Made by a program: the position numbers and the translations under genes. A DNA stretch of 64,000 bases from Phycisphaera sp. (GTDB taxonomy: Bacteria; Planctomycetota; Phycisphaerae; Phycisphaerales; Zrk34). The notes below the pieces were generated by a model. It was not told the origin of the DNA, ran no database searches, and saw nothing but the letters and a program-made list of their open reading frames with translations. This document shows, piece after piece, positions 1-10,600 of this stretch (its first letter is position 1; the number at the start of each line of letters is the position of its first letter). Where the stretch lies: positions 22,096 through 86,095 of the forward strand of contig WGMA01000041.1 in the NCBI GenBank assembly GCA_016125285.1, read 5' to 3'.

Positions 1-1
1 C

Positions 2-2986
2 AAGCCGATGCCCGACACGCCGCCGGACTCGATCAAGATCGTGCTCGACACCGACGGCGACGGCGTGGCGGACAAGTTCAAGACGTTCGCGACGGGGTTC
101 AACTGCATCCAGGCGCTGGCGTGGAAGGGCAACGATCTCTACGTCGCCAACTGCCCGGACCTCACGATCGTGCGCGACACCGACGGCGACGATGTCGCCG
201 ACGAGTACGAGCTCGTGTACACCGGCCTCGGACACCTGCGTCACGGACTGCACGGGTTCAACTTCGGGCCGGACGGCAAGCTGTACATGACGCAGGGCAA
301 CGCCGGGGCGCAGCCCAACGCGCCGATGGCGTTCCGCGAGCTGATGCACATCGAGTCCGATCTGCCCGACAACCAGCCGATCAACAGGGTCTACAAGCCC
401 GGCGAGTACAAGCACAGCTACATCGACAAGTGGCCGACCACCGAGGGCGGCATGCTGCGGTGCGACCCGCACGGTCACAACCTCGAGATCTACTCACGCG
501 GCAACCGCAACCCGTGGGACGCGGCGTTCGACGACGGGTTCAACTGGCTCGCGACCGACAACGACGACGGGCCGGAGTCCGACCGCATCATCTCGCCGTT
601 CTGGGGTTCGCACTTCGGCAAACGCCACACGTGGAGCTACTCGTGGACCGGCGAGGACAACCCCTGCACCGTGCCGATGTCCGGCATCTTTCCGTCGGCG
701 AACGGCTCGGGCGTCGGCGTCGTGTTCTACACCGCCGAGCAGTTCCCCGAGAAGTACCGCAATACGTTCCTCATCGGCGACTGGACACGCAAGGAGATCT
801 ACGCGTTCCGCCGCAGGTGGGACGGAGCGCTGCTGACCGGCGACCTGGAGATCATGGTCACCGCGGGCGGCACGAAGTCGCTGTTCCGTCCGACCGACAT
901 CGAGGTCGGCCCCGACGGCGCGCTCTACGTGCTCGGCTGGGGCGCACAGTACGGCTCGATCCAGGCGCCGTACCAGGGCGGCGACAAGAACGCGAAGTTG
1001 AACGAGGGGCGGGTGTTCCGCATCTGGTACGACAAGAACCCGCTGATCCCGCGCAGCAAGTGGCGCCCCGCGAAGCGCGACAAGCCTTACGCGCAGTGGA
1101 CCGTCGACGAACTGATCGCGGACCTCGACAACCAGGTGCCGGTCTGGCGTGTCGATGCGCAGGACGAACTGGTACGGCGCGGCGACGACAAGGCGGCGCA
1201 GCAACAGCTCCTCGACGTGCTCGGCGACAAGCGGTACTCGTCGATGCAGCAGACCTGGGCGATGTGGACGTTGGGGCGGGGCGCGGCGTTGACGAAGCAG
1301 GCGAGTCAGGCGCTGGTCGGCTACGCGGCCGATCGCGAAGCGGACCTGAACCTGCGTATCCAGGCGATGCGCGTGTTGGCGCGTCAGAGTGGCGAGCCGT
1401 CGACGTTCGCGAAGCTGCTTGAGGATCCCGAGCCGCGTGTCCGCTTCGAGGCGGTGCAGGCGATGCGGCAGACGGACTCGGCGGGGCAGGTCGACGCCGT
1501 GCTTAACGCCGCGGTGAAGGAGACTGACCGGCTGTGCCGATACGCGCAGTTCCGCTGGCTCAGCGAGAAGATCGCACCCGAAAAGCTGCGGGAGCTGCTG
1601 CGCGACGAGCGTGCGGGTGTGCGATACGTCGCGATGCTTGCGCTGGCGGAGATCGACAAGCTCGACGGCGGCGACGCGCTGCTGCTGACGATCGACACCG
1701 ACGAGGCGACGGCGAAGGTCGCGACGCTTTGGATGAGCAAGACGGGCAAGTCGCAGCTCTCGGCGATCGTGATGAACCCGTCGGGCGGCGAGTTCTTCGA
1801 CCCGGTCGACGTGACGCTGTCGACGCCGATCGAGGGCGCGGTCGTGCGTTACACGACGGACGGCTCGACGCCGACCGCGCAGAGCCCCGCGGCGAAGAAG
1901 GGCGAGCCGTTTCGAGTGACGGACACGTCGGTCGTCACCGCGTCGCTGTTCCGCGACGGCAAGCCGCTCGGCGGGGCGCTGCGGGGCGAGTTCACGAAGG
2001 TCAGCGAGGCCGAGTGGAAGAGCCGGATGAACATCGCGGGGCTCAAGGCCGCGAGCGGCGCGCCGTACCGCCTCGTGACCGGCGGCGTGCACGAAGGTGA
2101 ACTGGCGTACATCGACCGCTCTTACATCCTCAAGAAATTTCCGAGCGAGCTCGAAGGGAATGAGACCGCGTTCATCCGCACGGCGAACAACGACTCGGGC
2201 AAGAAGTCGAAGGGCGAGCAGATCGGCTTCGACGTGAACCGCGACGTGTGGGTCTACGTGGCGCACGACGCGCGGACGAAGGACAAGCCGGGCTGGATGA
2301 ACGTCGGCAAGGACGGCGGGTTTGAGAAGGTGAAGGGCGATGTCGTCACGACCGACACGAAGTTCGGCGTGTACCGGAAGAAGTTTCCGGCGGGGCGCGT
2401 GACGCTCGGGGACAACGGCGCGGGCAAGTCGATGTACATGGTGTTCGTGACGAAGGCCGACGCCGCGCCGCGCAAGACGTACAACACGAAGGTCGCCGAC
2501 GTGCTGCCGCTGCTGAAGACCGGCGACGCGACGCGCGGCAAGGCGGTGTTCAACAACGCGGCGGGCGTGAAATGCACGATCTGTCACCGGCTCGACGGGC
2601 ACGGCGCCGCGGTCGGACCCGACCTGTCCGACATCGGCCTGCGGCACGCCAACGACGCGGAGTACATCGCCGAGTCCGTTGTCGACCCCAACGCGAAGCT
2701 GATCGAGGGATACCTGCAGGCGGTGGTCGTGACGAAGGGGGGCGACCAGTATTTCGGCATGATCCGCGAAGAATCCGCGAAGGTGCTGACGCTGTACCAG
2801 GCGGACGGCAAGCTCGTGACGGTGAACCAGAGCGACGTCGCGTCGCGCACGCTGCTGAACGTCTCGGCGATGCCGCCGGTGTTCGGCACGCTGCTGAGCC
2901 CGCGGGAGGTCGCGGACCTCGTGACGTACCTGCTGACGCAGAAGCACAAGCAGGCGCCGACGAGCGTGCCGCCGAAGGGCGACTGA
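2..2986 (+). CDS. PVC-type dehydrogenase / HEAT / cytochrome c fusion (5' end outside window)
   Basis: Large secreted multidomain protein; the frame is open to the window edge, so the true start lies upstream (first ATG seen at 8). Residue numbers count from that ATG. The N-terminal ~350 residues form a beta-propeller resembling the planctomycete 'membrane-bound dehydrogenase' family, with DTDGDGVAD calcium-loop-like repeats. HEAT-like helices follow (~375-560), then a chitobiase C-terminal-like strand region (~590-665, RYTTDGSTPT). A C-terminal planctomycete-type cytochrome c domain carries one haem site, CTICH, at residues 856-860. The domain order is known from Planctomycetes and Verrucomicrobia. 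The likely role is periplasmic oxidation of a sugar or other polymer-derived substrate, with electrons passed to the haem; the substrate is unknown. It converges on the next gene with only a few bases between stops. Confidence 0.85.
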   Translation, partial: KPMPDTPPDSIKIVLDTDGDGVADKFKTFATGFNCIQALAWKGNDLYVANCPDLTIVRDTDGDDVADEYELVYTGLGHLRHGLHGFNFGPDGKLYMTQGNAGAQPNAPMAFRELMHIESDLPDNQPINRVYKPGEYKHSYIDKWPTTEGGMLRCDPHGHNLEIYSRGNRNPWDAAFDDGFNWLATDNDDGPESDRIISPFWGSHFGKRHTWSYSWTGEDNPCTVPMSGIFPSANGSGVGVVFYTAEQFPEKYRNTFLIGDWTRKEIYAFRRRWDGALLTGDLEIMVTAGGTKSLFRPTDIEVGPDGALYVLGWGAQYGSIQAPYQGGDKNAKLNEGRVFRIWYDKNPLIPRSKWRPAKRDKPYAQWTVDELIADLDNQVPVWRVDAQDELVRRGDDKAAQQQLLDVLGDKRYSSMQQTWAMWTLGRGAALTKQASQALVGYAADREADLNLRIQAMRVLARQSGEPSTFAKLLEDPEPRVRFEAVQAMRQTDSAGQVDAVLNAAVKETDRLCRYAQFRWLSEKIAPEKLRELLRDERAGVRYVAMLALAEIDKLDGGDALLLTIDTDEATAKVATLWMSKTGKSQLSAIVMNPSGGEFFDPVDVTLSTPIEGAVVRYTTDGSTPTAQSPAAKKGEPFRVTDTSVVTASLFRDGKPLGGALRGEFTKVSEAEWKSRMNIAGLKAASGAPYRLVTGGVHEGELAYIDRSYILKKFPSELEGNETAFIRTANNDSGKKSKGEQIGFDVNRDVWVYVAHDARTKDKPGWMNVGKDGGFEKVKGDVVTTDTKFGVYRKKFPAGRVTLGDNGAGKSMYMVFVTKADAAPRKTYNTKVADVLPLLKTGDATRGKAVFNNAAGVKCTICHRLDGHGAAVGPDLSDIGLRHANDAEYIAESVVDPNAKLIEGYLQAVVVTKGGDQYFGMIREESAKVLTLYQADGKLVTVNQSDVASRTLLNVSAMPPVFGTLLSPREVADLVTYLLTQKHKQAPTSVPPKGD

Positions 2987-2991
2987 GGTGG

Positions 2992-4101
2992 TCACTTCGC
3001 GGCGTCGGCGATCAGGGTGAACGCCTCGTTGCCCAGGTCGCGGCCGTGCAGTTCCTTCGCGTCGTTCCAACTGACGATCAGATCCAGCGACGGGAACACC
3101 GCGACGCCGCGCTTGCCGCCGTGGCCGAGGCAGCAGTACATGTCGGTTGGCGCGTCGGGCCACCACCGCCTGCCGTCGCGAGCCACACCGTTGAGCCACC
3201 ACAGCCAGCTGTACGAGCCGTTGTGGTCGGTCTGGTTGTTGCCGCCGCCGATCGATCGCTGGCCGGGCAGCATCTCCGCCTCGCGACCGGCGGTGCGCGG
3301 GATCGACAACGGCAGCGGGCTGGTCACGGCCATCACGGCGTGCTCCTCGCTGATCACCTGCGTGTCGCCCCAGCGTCCCTTACGCAGGTAGAGCAGACCG
3401 AAGCGTGCGAAGTCTCGCGGGCTGATCGCGAGGCGGCCGGGGCGGTTCTTCGTGCCGAACGCCATCATCGTGGGGTTGTCCTCGCAGCCCAGCACGTCAG
3501 TCAGCATCGGATGCAGCACGATTGCGTCTACGTTCGTGTAGGTCGCGCCGTAGACGCGTGTGAACAGCAGGTCCCAGAACAACGCCATCTGCATGTCGGA
3601 ATAGTCGAAGGCCTCGCCGGGCTTTTCATTGACGCCGTAGCACGAGACCTGATTCGCGAGGTGACGCCAGGTGATCTGGCGGTCCTTGTGGTCGAGGTCG
3701 GCGTTGAGGTCGGCGAGGCGCGGCTCGTACTTGACCACGGCCTCGTCGAGCGACGGGATACGGTTGGCCTCGAGCGCCGCGAACAGGAAGTGGCTGTAAA
3801 CGGGCTTGCAGGCCGACGCGACGTCGGCGCGCTGCGCGGCGTCACCCCACGTGTAAACCAGGTAGCCGTGCCGGATCACGCAGCCGCGACCCTCTGCGAG
3901 CCTGGCGAAGGCGTCGAGTTTCGCAGCGTCGAGGCTGACGTCGGCGGGCTTCTTCGTCGTCCACGTCTTGCCCGGGTAGACCGGTGATGTGTTGGCATCG
4001 GCCCCGCGGGCGGCCGATGCGTTAAGCGCGATCGCGCACGCAAGCATCGTGGTCAGCGTGTGACGGTTCGCGAGGGAACGTGATGGGTGACGGCGTGTCA
4101 T
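2992..4101 (-). CDS. Exported serine beta-lactamase-like hydrolase
   Basis: 369 aa. A probable signal peptide (hydrophobic stretch ending near ASAARGA, residues ~15-33) precedes a beta-lactamase/penicillin-binding-like fold. SACK at residues 96-99 fits the SxxK nucleophile motif, YSD near residue 170 fits the YxN tyrosine motif, and HGG near residue 330 fits the KTG-like third motif. This is the class C beta-lactamase/esterase superfamily (Pfam Beta-lactamase); members are esterases, D-amino-peptidases or PBP-like enzymes, so the substrate cannot be read from sequence. Its ATG overlaps the stop of the upstream gene (ATGA at 4098-4101), making it the last of nine coupled minus-strand genes. 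Confidence 0.8.
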   Translation of the reverse strand: MTRRHPSRSLANRHTLTTMLACAIALNASAARGADANTSPVYPGKTWTTKKPADVSLDAAKLDAFARLAEGRGCVIRHGYLVYTWGDAAQRADVASACKPVYSHFLFAALEANRIPSLDEAVVKYEPRLADLNADLDHKDRQITWRHLANQVSCYGVNEKPGEAFDYSDMQMALFWDLLFTRVYGATYTNVDAIVLHPMLTDVLGCEDNPTMMAFGTKNRPGRLAISPRDFARFGLLYLRKGRWGDTQVISEEHAVMAVTSPLPLSIPRTAGREAEMLPGQRSIGGGNNQTDHNGSYSWLWWLNGVARDGRRWWPDAPTDMYCCLGHGGKRGVAVFPSLDLIVSWNDAKELHGRDLGNEAFTLIADAAK

Positions 4102-5198
4102 TTCGACGTGTCGGGTTTCGGCTGCGAGTCCTTTGCCGCGGCGCGTTCCGCCTGCCGATAGACGCGCGCCAGGTCGATTAGCAGCGGCTCGACGCGGCGG
4201 AGGTACTCGTCCTCGGCCATGCTGTCCTGTGCGTCGCGGAGCTTGACGACCTGCAACTCCAGCGCGTCGCGCTGTGCGCGGAGGTCGGCGGGCATGTGTC
4301 GCTCGAAGTCCGACGGCACCAGCGCCAGCAGGTGGGCGCGGTAGCCGTCGGGTTCGGCATCGGACGCGGCCTTCTTGACGGGGCGGACGCCGCGGTAAAA
4401 CTCGGAGCGCGTGCCCAGGCCGTCGCCGTTGTCGTCGAGCAACGCGTGCTCCGTGGCGAGGCGTTTGTCGGCGTCGTAGAACTCGGCGACGCGCCGCGAC
4501 GCGACGAGAAACGCCTCGAGCAACGACGTCTGGCCGTCCTTGTCGAGGTCGGCGTCCGGGTCACCGATGGCGTGGCTGATGTACTCGCCAAACCGGGCGT
4601 AGTTCTGTTCCGAGCCAGCCTTGGTCGCGGTGATGATTACGCGGCCCGGCGCGGACAGCGGCTTGAGGTACGGCGCGCTCGACGACGCGGCGTTGATCAC
4701 CACGACCGGACGCTCGAACGGACGCAGCCACTCGACCAGGTCGTCGGCGGTGATGTCGGGGCCGGTGAGATTGAACTTGGCGGCCCGCCCGTCGTACGTG
4801 CCGTGGCCGAGCATCACGACCCACAGCGGGTGCGTCGATCGGTGCGGCAGTTGCTTGAGCGTGTCGATCACGCGATCGCGATCCGTCGGTTCGGCCTTCG
4901 CGTCGGGCGCGGGCTTGTCGGTTGGGTCGGTCTCGAGCGACGCGTTGCCGATGCGGATCGACAGCGCGTCACCGGCGTCCGCGGCCTTGCTCCACGCCTG
5001 CGCCGAGTCGTTGAACACCTTCGCGTATTCCGATGCGCCTGGCGCGCCGACGAGGATCAGCACGGTGGTCTTGTCGGGGTACGCCTCGGCGGCGCGGGTC
5101 GCGGGTGTAAGTACGCCGACCGCCACACACGCGAGCAGCGACAGCGCGGCGCTGCGGAGCGTCGCGGATAGGCCATCGGACTGTCGACGGTCACGCAT
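4098..5198 (-). CDS. Caspase/legumain-like exported protein with EF-hand-like loops, catalytic Cys absent
   Basis: 366 aa from an ATG that overlaps the upstream stop (TGATG at 5196-5200); the longer open frame to 5783 runs inside the upstream gene and is not used. A signal peptide is likely (residues ~12-37, ending TRAAEA). Residues ~44-210 look like a caspase-fold (clan CD) domain: GHGTYDG with His132 matches the catalytic-His turn. At the next strand, where the catalytic Cys is expected, the sequence is VVVINAASSS, with no Cys. Two acidic loops (DADLDKDGQ ~215-223 and DDNGDGLG ~255-262) resemble EF-hand calcium loops. The C-terminus is helical. Inference: a regulatory or scaffolding pseudo-protease of the MoxR operon. 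Family assignment is moderate. Confidence 0.65.
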   Translation of the reverse strand: MRDRRQSDGLSATLRSAALSLLACVAVGVLTPATRAAEAYPDKTTVLILVGAPGASEYAKVFNDSAQAWSKAADAGDALSIRIGNASLETDPTDKPAPDAKAEPTDRDRVIDTLKQLPHRSTHPLWVVMLGHGTYDGRAAKFNLTGPDITADDLVEWLRPFERPVVVINAASSSAPYLKPLSAPGRVIITATKAGSEQNYARFGEYISHAIGDPDADLDKDGQTSLLEAFLVASRRVAEFYDADKRLATEHALLDDNGDGLGTRSEFYRGVRPVKKAASDAEPDGYRAHLLALVPSDFERHMPADLRAQRDALELQVVKLRDAQDSMAEDEYLRRVEPLLIDLARVYRQAERAAAKDSQPKPDTSK

Positions 5199-7618
5199 CA
5201 CGGCAGTCCTTTCAGCCGACGCAGGCTCCACTCGCAGACCAGGCAGCCGACGACGATCAGCAGCACCAGCGGCAGATGCCACAGCGGACGCGTCCACGTC
5301 TCGGTGACCGGCGCCTCGCGCTCGGGCAGGCTGGCGACGAACGAGTCGAGGTCCGCGGCGTCGACCATCTCGCCTCCGGTCTGCGACGCGAGAGTTTCGA
5401 GCAGCGGGCGGTTGACGCCGAGCGAGCGGAACTCGTCGGCGAGCAGGTCGGTGGTCCAGCCGGTCTCCGCGTCGCCGATGGGCTTGAGCTTCTCGTCGGT
5501 GACGGTGGCGTCGGCGTGATATCCGCCGGTCGTGCGCGGGATATACGTCGCGGTGAACAGGCCCGGCTCGTTGAGCGCGAGCTCGGCGACGAGTTCGACG
5601 GTCTTCTTGTCGGGGCCGGTGACCTTCACCGTTACGGTCGCGTTGTCGATCGGTTCGAACGCCTCGGTGCGTGCGCGGACACGCAGCTCGACAGGCTGAT
5701 TGGTCTCGTCGCGTTGCTCGACGGCCTCGATCTCGACGCGCGACGGCACGTCGGCGATGAGCCAGCGCAGCGTCTGCCGCCACGCCTTGGCCATGTCCTC
5801 TTGCTGATCCGGGTCAGCGAAGCCCCAGTGCCAGAGGTCGGCGATGGTCATCGCGGCCGAGCGGCCGTGGCCGAAACGCTGAACGACGAGCGCGGGGTAT
5901 TGCACGCTGTCTGGCCCGGTGACGGTGGCGATGGCGGTGGCGCCGGGTTTGATCGCGGCGAGGCGATTGACGGAGCGGAACGCGGGCACGCCCGCGAGTC
6001 GCGTGCGCTCGGCGCCCTCGGTGTCACGCAGGCGCGCCCACGGTTGCAACCAGCCCTCGCGCGTGAGCGTGAGGCTGTACCGCGACGATTCCGCCGACGG
6101 CCCGTCGAGGTCGGTCGTGCGGTTGAGGTATACGGGCAGCGCCTGCGCGATCGGCGTGCGGTCGTACCCGCCGAACTGCATCGACTCGGCGCCGCCCAGC
6201 ATCAGCAGTCCGCCGCCGCGCTCCGCGACGTAGCGTTCGAGCATCGCTTGCTGGTCGGTGGTGAAGAACGACGCCTCGAGGTCGTCGATGATCACGGCGT
6301 GATACGCGAACAACTGCTCGGGCGTCTTGGGGAATCCGTCGATCAGTTCCTTGTCGTCACGCGTGCCGAGGCGGACGAGTACGGGCTGGTCGTAGTCGGC
6401 GGTCTCTTCGGGGTCCTTGCCGTCGAATCCGCGGAACAACGGGTTGGACGACTCGCCGTTGCGGCCGAGGAACGCGAACTTCGGCTCGCGCTTCGCAATG
6501 CGGATCAGGCCCACGAGGGCGACCTGCTCGTCGGACTCGATAGACCGTCGGAGGAACTTGTATTCCCAGTTGGGTCGGCCCGACACGTAGAGGATGCGGT
6601 AGGGGCCGCGACCGCGGTCGATCGCGACGGTGCGCGCGTTGTTCGCCAGCGTCGCTTCGGGGCTCTGCTTGAGCTGCTCGGCGGGGGCGAGGTCCGTCTT
6701 CTCCGTGACCTCGACACGGTAGAACGACACGCCGGGCTTCGCCGGCTTGATGCGGTAGCGCAGGGCGAGCGTCTTGCGGTCTTCGTCGACGGGGATGGTC
6801 CGCGACTCGACCACGGCGCCGGACTCGTCGACGAGCTGCGCGAGCAGTTCGCGGCCCTTGTAGCCGGTGACGACGGCCTCGGCCTGAAGCGTGACGGGCG
6901 CGTCTTCGAACGAGGTCTGGTTCACGCCGACGTCACTGAGCGCGATGTCCTTTTCCGGCTCGGCGTCGCCCACGACGACGGGGTACACGGGCGGCAGGCC
7001 GGACAACGCGGCGAGCGCGGCGGCGGGGGAGTCGCCGGTCAGGTCGGTGGCGTTGCCGTCGGTCAGCAGGATGACGCCTGCCAGCGGACGGCCGGAGAAT
7101 CGCTCGGTGACGGTGCGCAACGCCGCGCCGATCGCGGTGGCGTTGCCGTCGAAGCGGAGGTCGGCGAAGTCGTCGCTGCGACGCAGACGCGAGTCGAACA
7201 CGTAGCGGCGCACCTGGAAATCGCCCGACAGCTTGTCGAGCCAGGCGGCGTGTTGCTCGTCGGTCAGCAGGGCGCGCATCGCGTCGCCGCGCGGCGTGTC
7301 GGCGCCCGCGTCGAGCGTCCGCATGCCCTCGCTGTTGTCGGCCAGCACGACAAAGATGTTCGCGCCCTTGCGCGGCGAGGTGCCCGTCCACAGCGGGTCG
7401 AGCAGGCAGAGCACGAGGATGAGGATCGCGGTGAGCTTGACGTAGAACGCGATCGTGCGTGTGCGGTGCGCGCCCGGCGCGCGGCGGTACGCCCAGATCA
7501 GCACGCCCAGCGCGATCGTCAGCAGCGCCAGCGCCGGCCACAGCCAGTCCAGCCCGGCGATGAGCAGGGCCGCGAGCGTGGACGCGTGCATGGTGATGGC
7601 GGCGCCGAACAACGTCAT
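5198..7618 (-). CDS. Membrane vWA / glutamine amidotransferase-like protein
   Basis: 806 aa, starting at the ATG at 7618, which overlaps the upstream stop (TGATG). Two or three N-terminal transmembrane helices (residues ~10-75) are followed by a von Willebrand A-like domain whose metal site reads DNSEG (Asp94) and LLTDGNATD. Residues ~430-530 hold the class I glutamine-amidotransferase-like segment typical of this family (GGGLLMLGG then FGGYDRTPI). One transmembrane helix lies at the C-terminus (LVLLIVVGCLVCEW). The architecture is common in planctomycete MoxR clusters. The amidotransferase-like domain probably has no amidase activity. Role inferred: inner-membrane partner of the MoxR ATPase and the other vWA proteins upstream. 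Confidence 0.8.
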   Translation of the reverse strand: MTLFGAAITMHASTLAALLIAGLDWLWPALALLTIALGVLIWAYRRAPGAHRTRTIAFYVKLTAILILVLCLLDPLWTGTSPRKGANIFVVLADNSEGMRTLDAGADTPRGDAMRALLTDEQHAAWLDKLSGDFQVRRYVFDSRLRRSDDFADLRFDGNATAIGAALRTVTERFSGRPLAGVILLTDGNATDLTGDSPAAALAALSGLPPVYPVVVGDAEPEKDIALSDVGVNQTSFEDAPVTLQAEAVVTGYKGRELLAQLVDESGAVVESRTIPVDEDRKTLALRYRIKPAKPGVSFYRVEVTEKTDLAPAEQLKQSPEATLANNARTVAIDRGRGPYRILYVSGRPNWEYKFLRRSIESDEQVALVGLIRIAKREPKFAFLGRNGESSNPLFRGFDGKDPEETADYDQPVLVRLGTRDDKELIDGFPKTPEQLFAYHAVIIDDLEASFFTTDQQAMLERYVAERGGGLLMLGGAESMQFGGYDRTPIAQALPVYLNRTTDLDGPSAESSRYSLTLTREGWLQPWARLRDTEGAERTRLAGVPAFRSVNRLAAIKPGATAIATVTGPDSVQYPALVVQRFGHGRSAAMTIADLWHWGFADPDQQEDMAKAWRQTLRWLIADVPSRVEIEAVEQRDETNQPVELRVRARTEAFEPIDNATVTVKVTGPDKKTVELVAELALNEPGLFTATYIPRTTGGYHADATVTDEKLKPIGDAETGWTTDLLADEFRSLGVNRPLLETLASQTGGEMVDAADLDSFVASLPEREAPVTETWTRPLWHLPLVLLIVVGCLVCEWSLRRLKGLP

Positions 7619-10600
7619 CAATCGCCGCTCCCGAGTTTCTGGTAGTAACGACGGACCAGCTCTTCGTAGCGTCCCGGCACCGGGTCGCGATCGATCGGCA
7701 CGAGTTTGCGGTCGGGCTCGCGACGCGCCAGTTCCTCCGAGACCATGTCGCGCAGCTCGATCAGCGGATCCATCACCTTCGACTTCACCAGGTCCCACTG
7801 CGGCTGCTTGCCGTGCCGCTTGAACTCCGCACGCATCGCCTTCGCTTCGTCGCGGACCTGCGCGGCGCGCCGACTGAGGTCGGGCTGTTGGACCAGCTCT
7901 TCGACGTCGCGCAGCGTGTCGGAGAAGTCGCGGAACTGCTCACCGGTGATCGGATTGCCCGGGCCTCTGCCGCCCCAGCCTTCGACAAACGAGCCCCGTC
8001 CGTCACGAGAGCCCTGTCCCGGCTGTTGCCCAGGCTGCTGCCCCTGTCCTTGCTGGCCTTGCTGTCCTTGTCCGGGCTGCTGTCCTTGACCCTGCTGACC
8101 TTGCTGTCCCTGTCCAGGCTGCTGGCCCTGACCCTGCTGGCCTTGCTGCTGTCCGGGTTGCTGGCCTTGTCCCTGTTGACCTTGCCGTTGTCCGGGCTGT
8201 TGGCCTTGTCCCTGTTGACCTTGCTGTTGTCCGGGCTGCTGGCCTTGTCCCTGTTGACCTTGCTGCTGTCCGGGCTGCTGTCCTTGTCCCTGCTGACCTT
8301 GCTGCTGTCCGGGCTGCTGTCCTTGTCCCTGCTGACCTTGCTGCTGTCCGGGCTGTTGTCCTTGTCCCTGCTGACCTTGCTGTTGTCCGGGCTGTTGACC
8401 CTGACCCTGTTGACCTTGTTGCTGACCAGGTTGTTGGCCCTGACCCTGCTGACCTTGCTGTTGTCCGGGCTGTTGGCCTTGTCCCTGCTGACCTTGCTGC
8501 TGTCCGGGCTGCTGACCTTGTCCCTGCTGGCCTTGCTGCTGTCCGGGCTGTTGCCCGGTCTGTTGGTTGGGTTGCGGTTGTCCACCGGCTTGTGCGAGTT
8601 CACGACCGGCCTGCTGGATCAGATTGTCAAGCTGCTTGCGCGCGAGTCGCAGCGACTCGGTCTCGTTGCCGAGCACGCCGCGTGCCGCTTCCTCGACGCC
8701 TTCCTTGAGCTGGTCGATGCCTTCGCGGGCACGCTGCTCCGTGGTCTGGGCCTGCTGCGTCAGACCGTTGCGGAGCATCTGTCCGGTCTGGTCGAGATTG
8801 CGTTCGACGTTGTTCGATCGCTGCTGCCGCAGCGTATCGTACAGCTTGCGTGAAAGGATCGGCTCAGACGTCTCGGACTGCTCGACGACCTTGCGCATCT
8901 CCTTGGTCAGGTCTTCGACGCTCTGCTTCTGCTGCTGCACGCGCTCGGCGATCTCCTGATTCCGCGGCGCATCCGCCAGCGTCTTGCGCGGCTTGCTCTC
9001 CTGCTGCGCGATGTCCTCGGCGATCTGCTTCTGGCTCTCGGCCACGCGCCGCGCCTCGTCGCGCATCTGCCGCATCTGCTCGGTGAACTGGCTCGACGTC
9101 TGTTTCTGGAAGTCGTCACGCAGCTTCTGCAGCTCACGCTCGGCGCGCGTGCCCGAGTTCGTCGCCTGCGACGTCTGGCCGTCCTGCAACTGCTCCGACG
9201 CCTTGCGGACGTTCTCGCGTGTCTGGTCGAGTTGCTTGCGAGCCTCGTCCATCCGCTGGCGGTTCTCCGGCGTGTCCATCCGCTGACGGAGCTCGTCCAC
9301 GTCACGCAGCATCTGCTGCTGCTCCTCCTGCAGCCGCTTGAGCTGGCGGAGGATCTCCTCGCGTTCCTCCTTCGTCTTCGCCTCCTGCAACGCCGCCTCG
9401 AGCTCCTTGATCTTCTTGTTGAGATCCTGCTGGCGACGGGCGAGTTCCTTGAGGCGGCTGAGCACCTGCAGGTCCTCGCGCTGCTGGGCCGACTGCTGTG
9501 CCTGGCTCGCCTGCGACTCGGTCTCGTAACGCTTGTCTTCCTGCTTGAGCTCCAGGTTCGCGAGCTGTTCCTGCGTGCGGCTGTTCTTGGCGCGTCCCTT
9601 CGACTGCTGCTGGCGGATGATCTCGTGCTCGCGGGCGCGCATGCGGAGCAACGCCTGGTACGATCGCTGCTCGGCGTCGAGGCCGGGCGTCAGCGGCTCC
9701 AGCGCCGACTTCTCCGCGGCCGCGGTCAGCTGCGTCAGCGCCTCGCCCATGAAGCCGATCGCCTCCTGCAACGCGGCCAGCGCGGCCGGATCATTCACCT
9801 TCTCCTTCGCCGCCTCGGCCTTTCCGATCAGCGCCTGCTGCGCGTCGCGGATCACCTCGACGTCGGGCTTGTACTCCGCCGACGGATCGCCGCCGCGCGC
9901 CTCCTCGCGGCGCTTGACCTTCCACGTCGCGTTGATGATCTCCTTCTGCGCCTTGACCAGTTCCTCGGCCTGCGGCGGTTCGCTCTCGCCCTCGCTCGGC
10001 GGCGGGGCCTGGCCCTCGCGGAAGATCTCCTCGAAGTGGCGCACCTCGGCGAAGTACATGTCGCTCATCGCGCGACGCACCTTGCCGTCCGGCCCCGTGT
10101 CTTCCGCCCAGAAGTAATACGACACGAGCTGGTTCGGCTCGGCGTTGAGCTTCTCCATCGCCAGCAGGTAATCGATCTCGCCCTTCGACTTCGGCTCCTT
10201 CGCCGCGGGGTCCTCCTCGCCGAGCGTCAGCACCTTCGGCGACTGACCGGCCACGCCGTAGATCAACCCGTAGGCGTGCAGCCCGTAGTCGTCCGTCGCC
10301 TCGGCCTGGAGCGTCAGCTCCTCGATCGGCGACACGCGCATGTCCTTCCGCGGGAACACGAGCTTCAGGTCCGGCGGCATATTCTCGTGCACCTCGATGA
10401 CGAACCGCGGCGGCAGCTTGTTCGCCCGTCCCTGCTCGTCAACGAGACGCAGCTCATACCGATCGCTCGCGGCCAGTGTCATCGACGTGACATAGTCGGC
10501 CGGGTTGTCCGCGTCGCGTGTCAGCGCGATCTCAGCGCCCTTGTCGTCGACGAGCGTCGCGTCGGCGACCGGCTTGTTGAGGTGGAACTTGAGCTTGAGG

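Noticed and set aside
494..3202. A 902-residue minus-strand open frame opposite the cytochrome fusion.
   Set aside because: Arg-rich low-complexity translation typical of antisense frames in high-GC DNA, while the plus strand shows CxxCH and HEAT features.
5199..5783. A longer N-terminus for the caspase-like protein (open frame to 5783).
   Set aside because: It lies inside the vWA/amidotransferase gene in another frame, and the ATG at 5198 gives a signal peptide and a TGATG junction.
8024..8560. Regular 39-bp repeats that could be taken for a CRISPR array.
   Set aside because: There are no unique spacers; the units are contiguous, always in frame and translate to the same 13 residues inside a long coding sequence.
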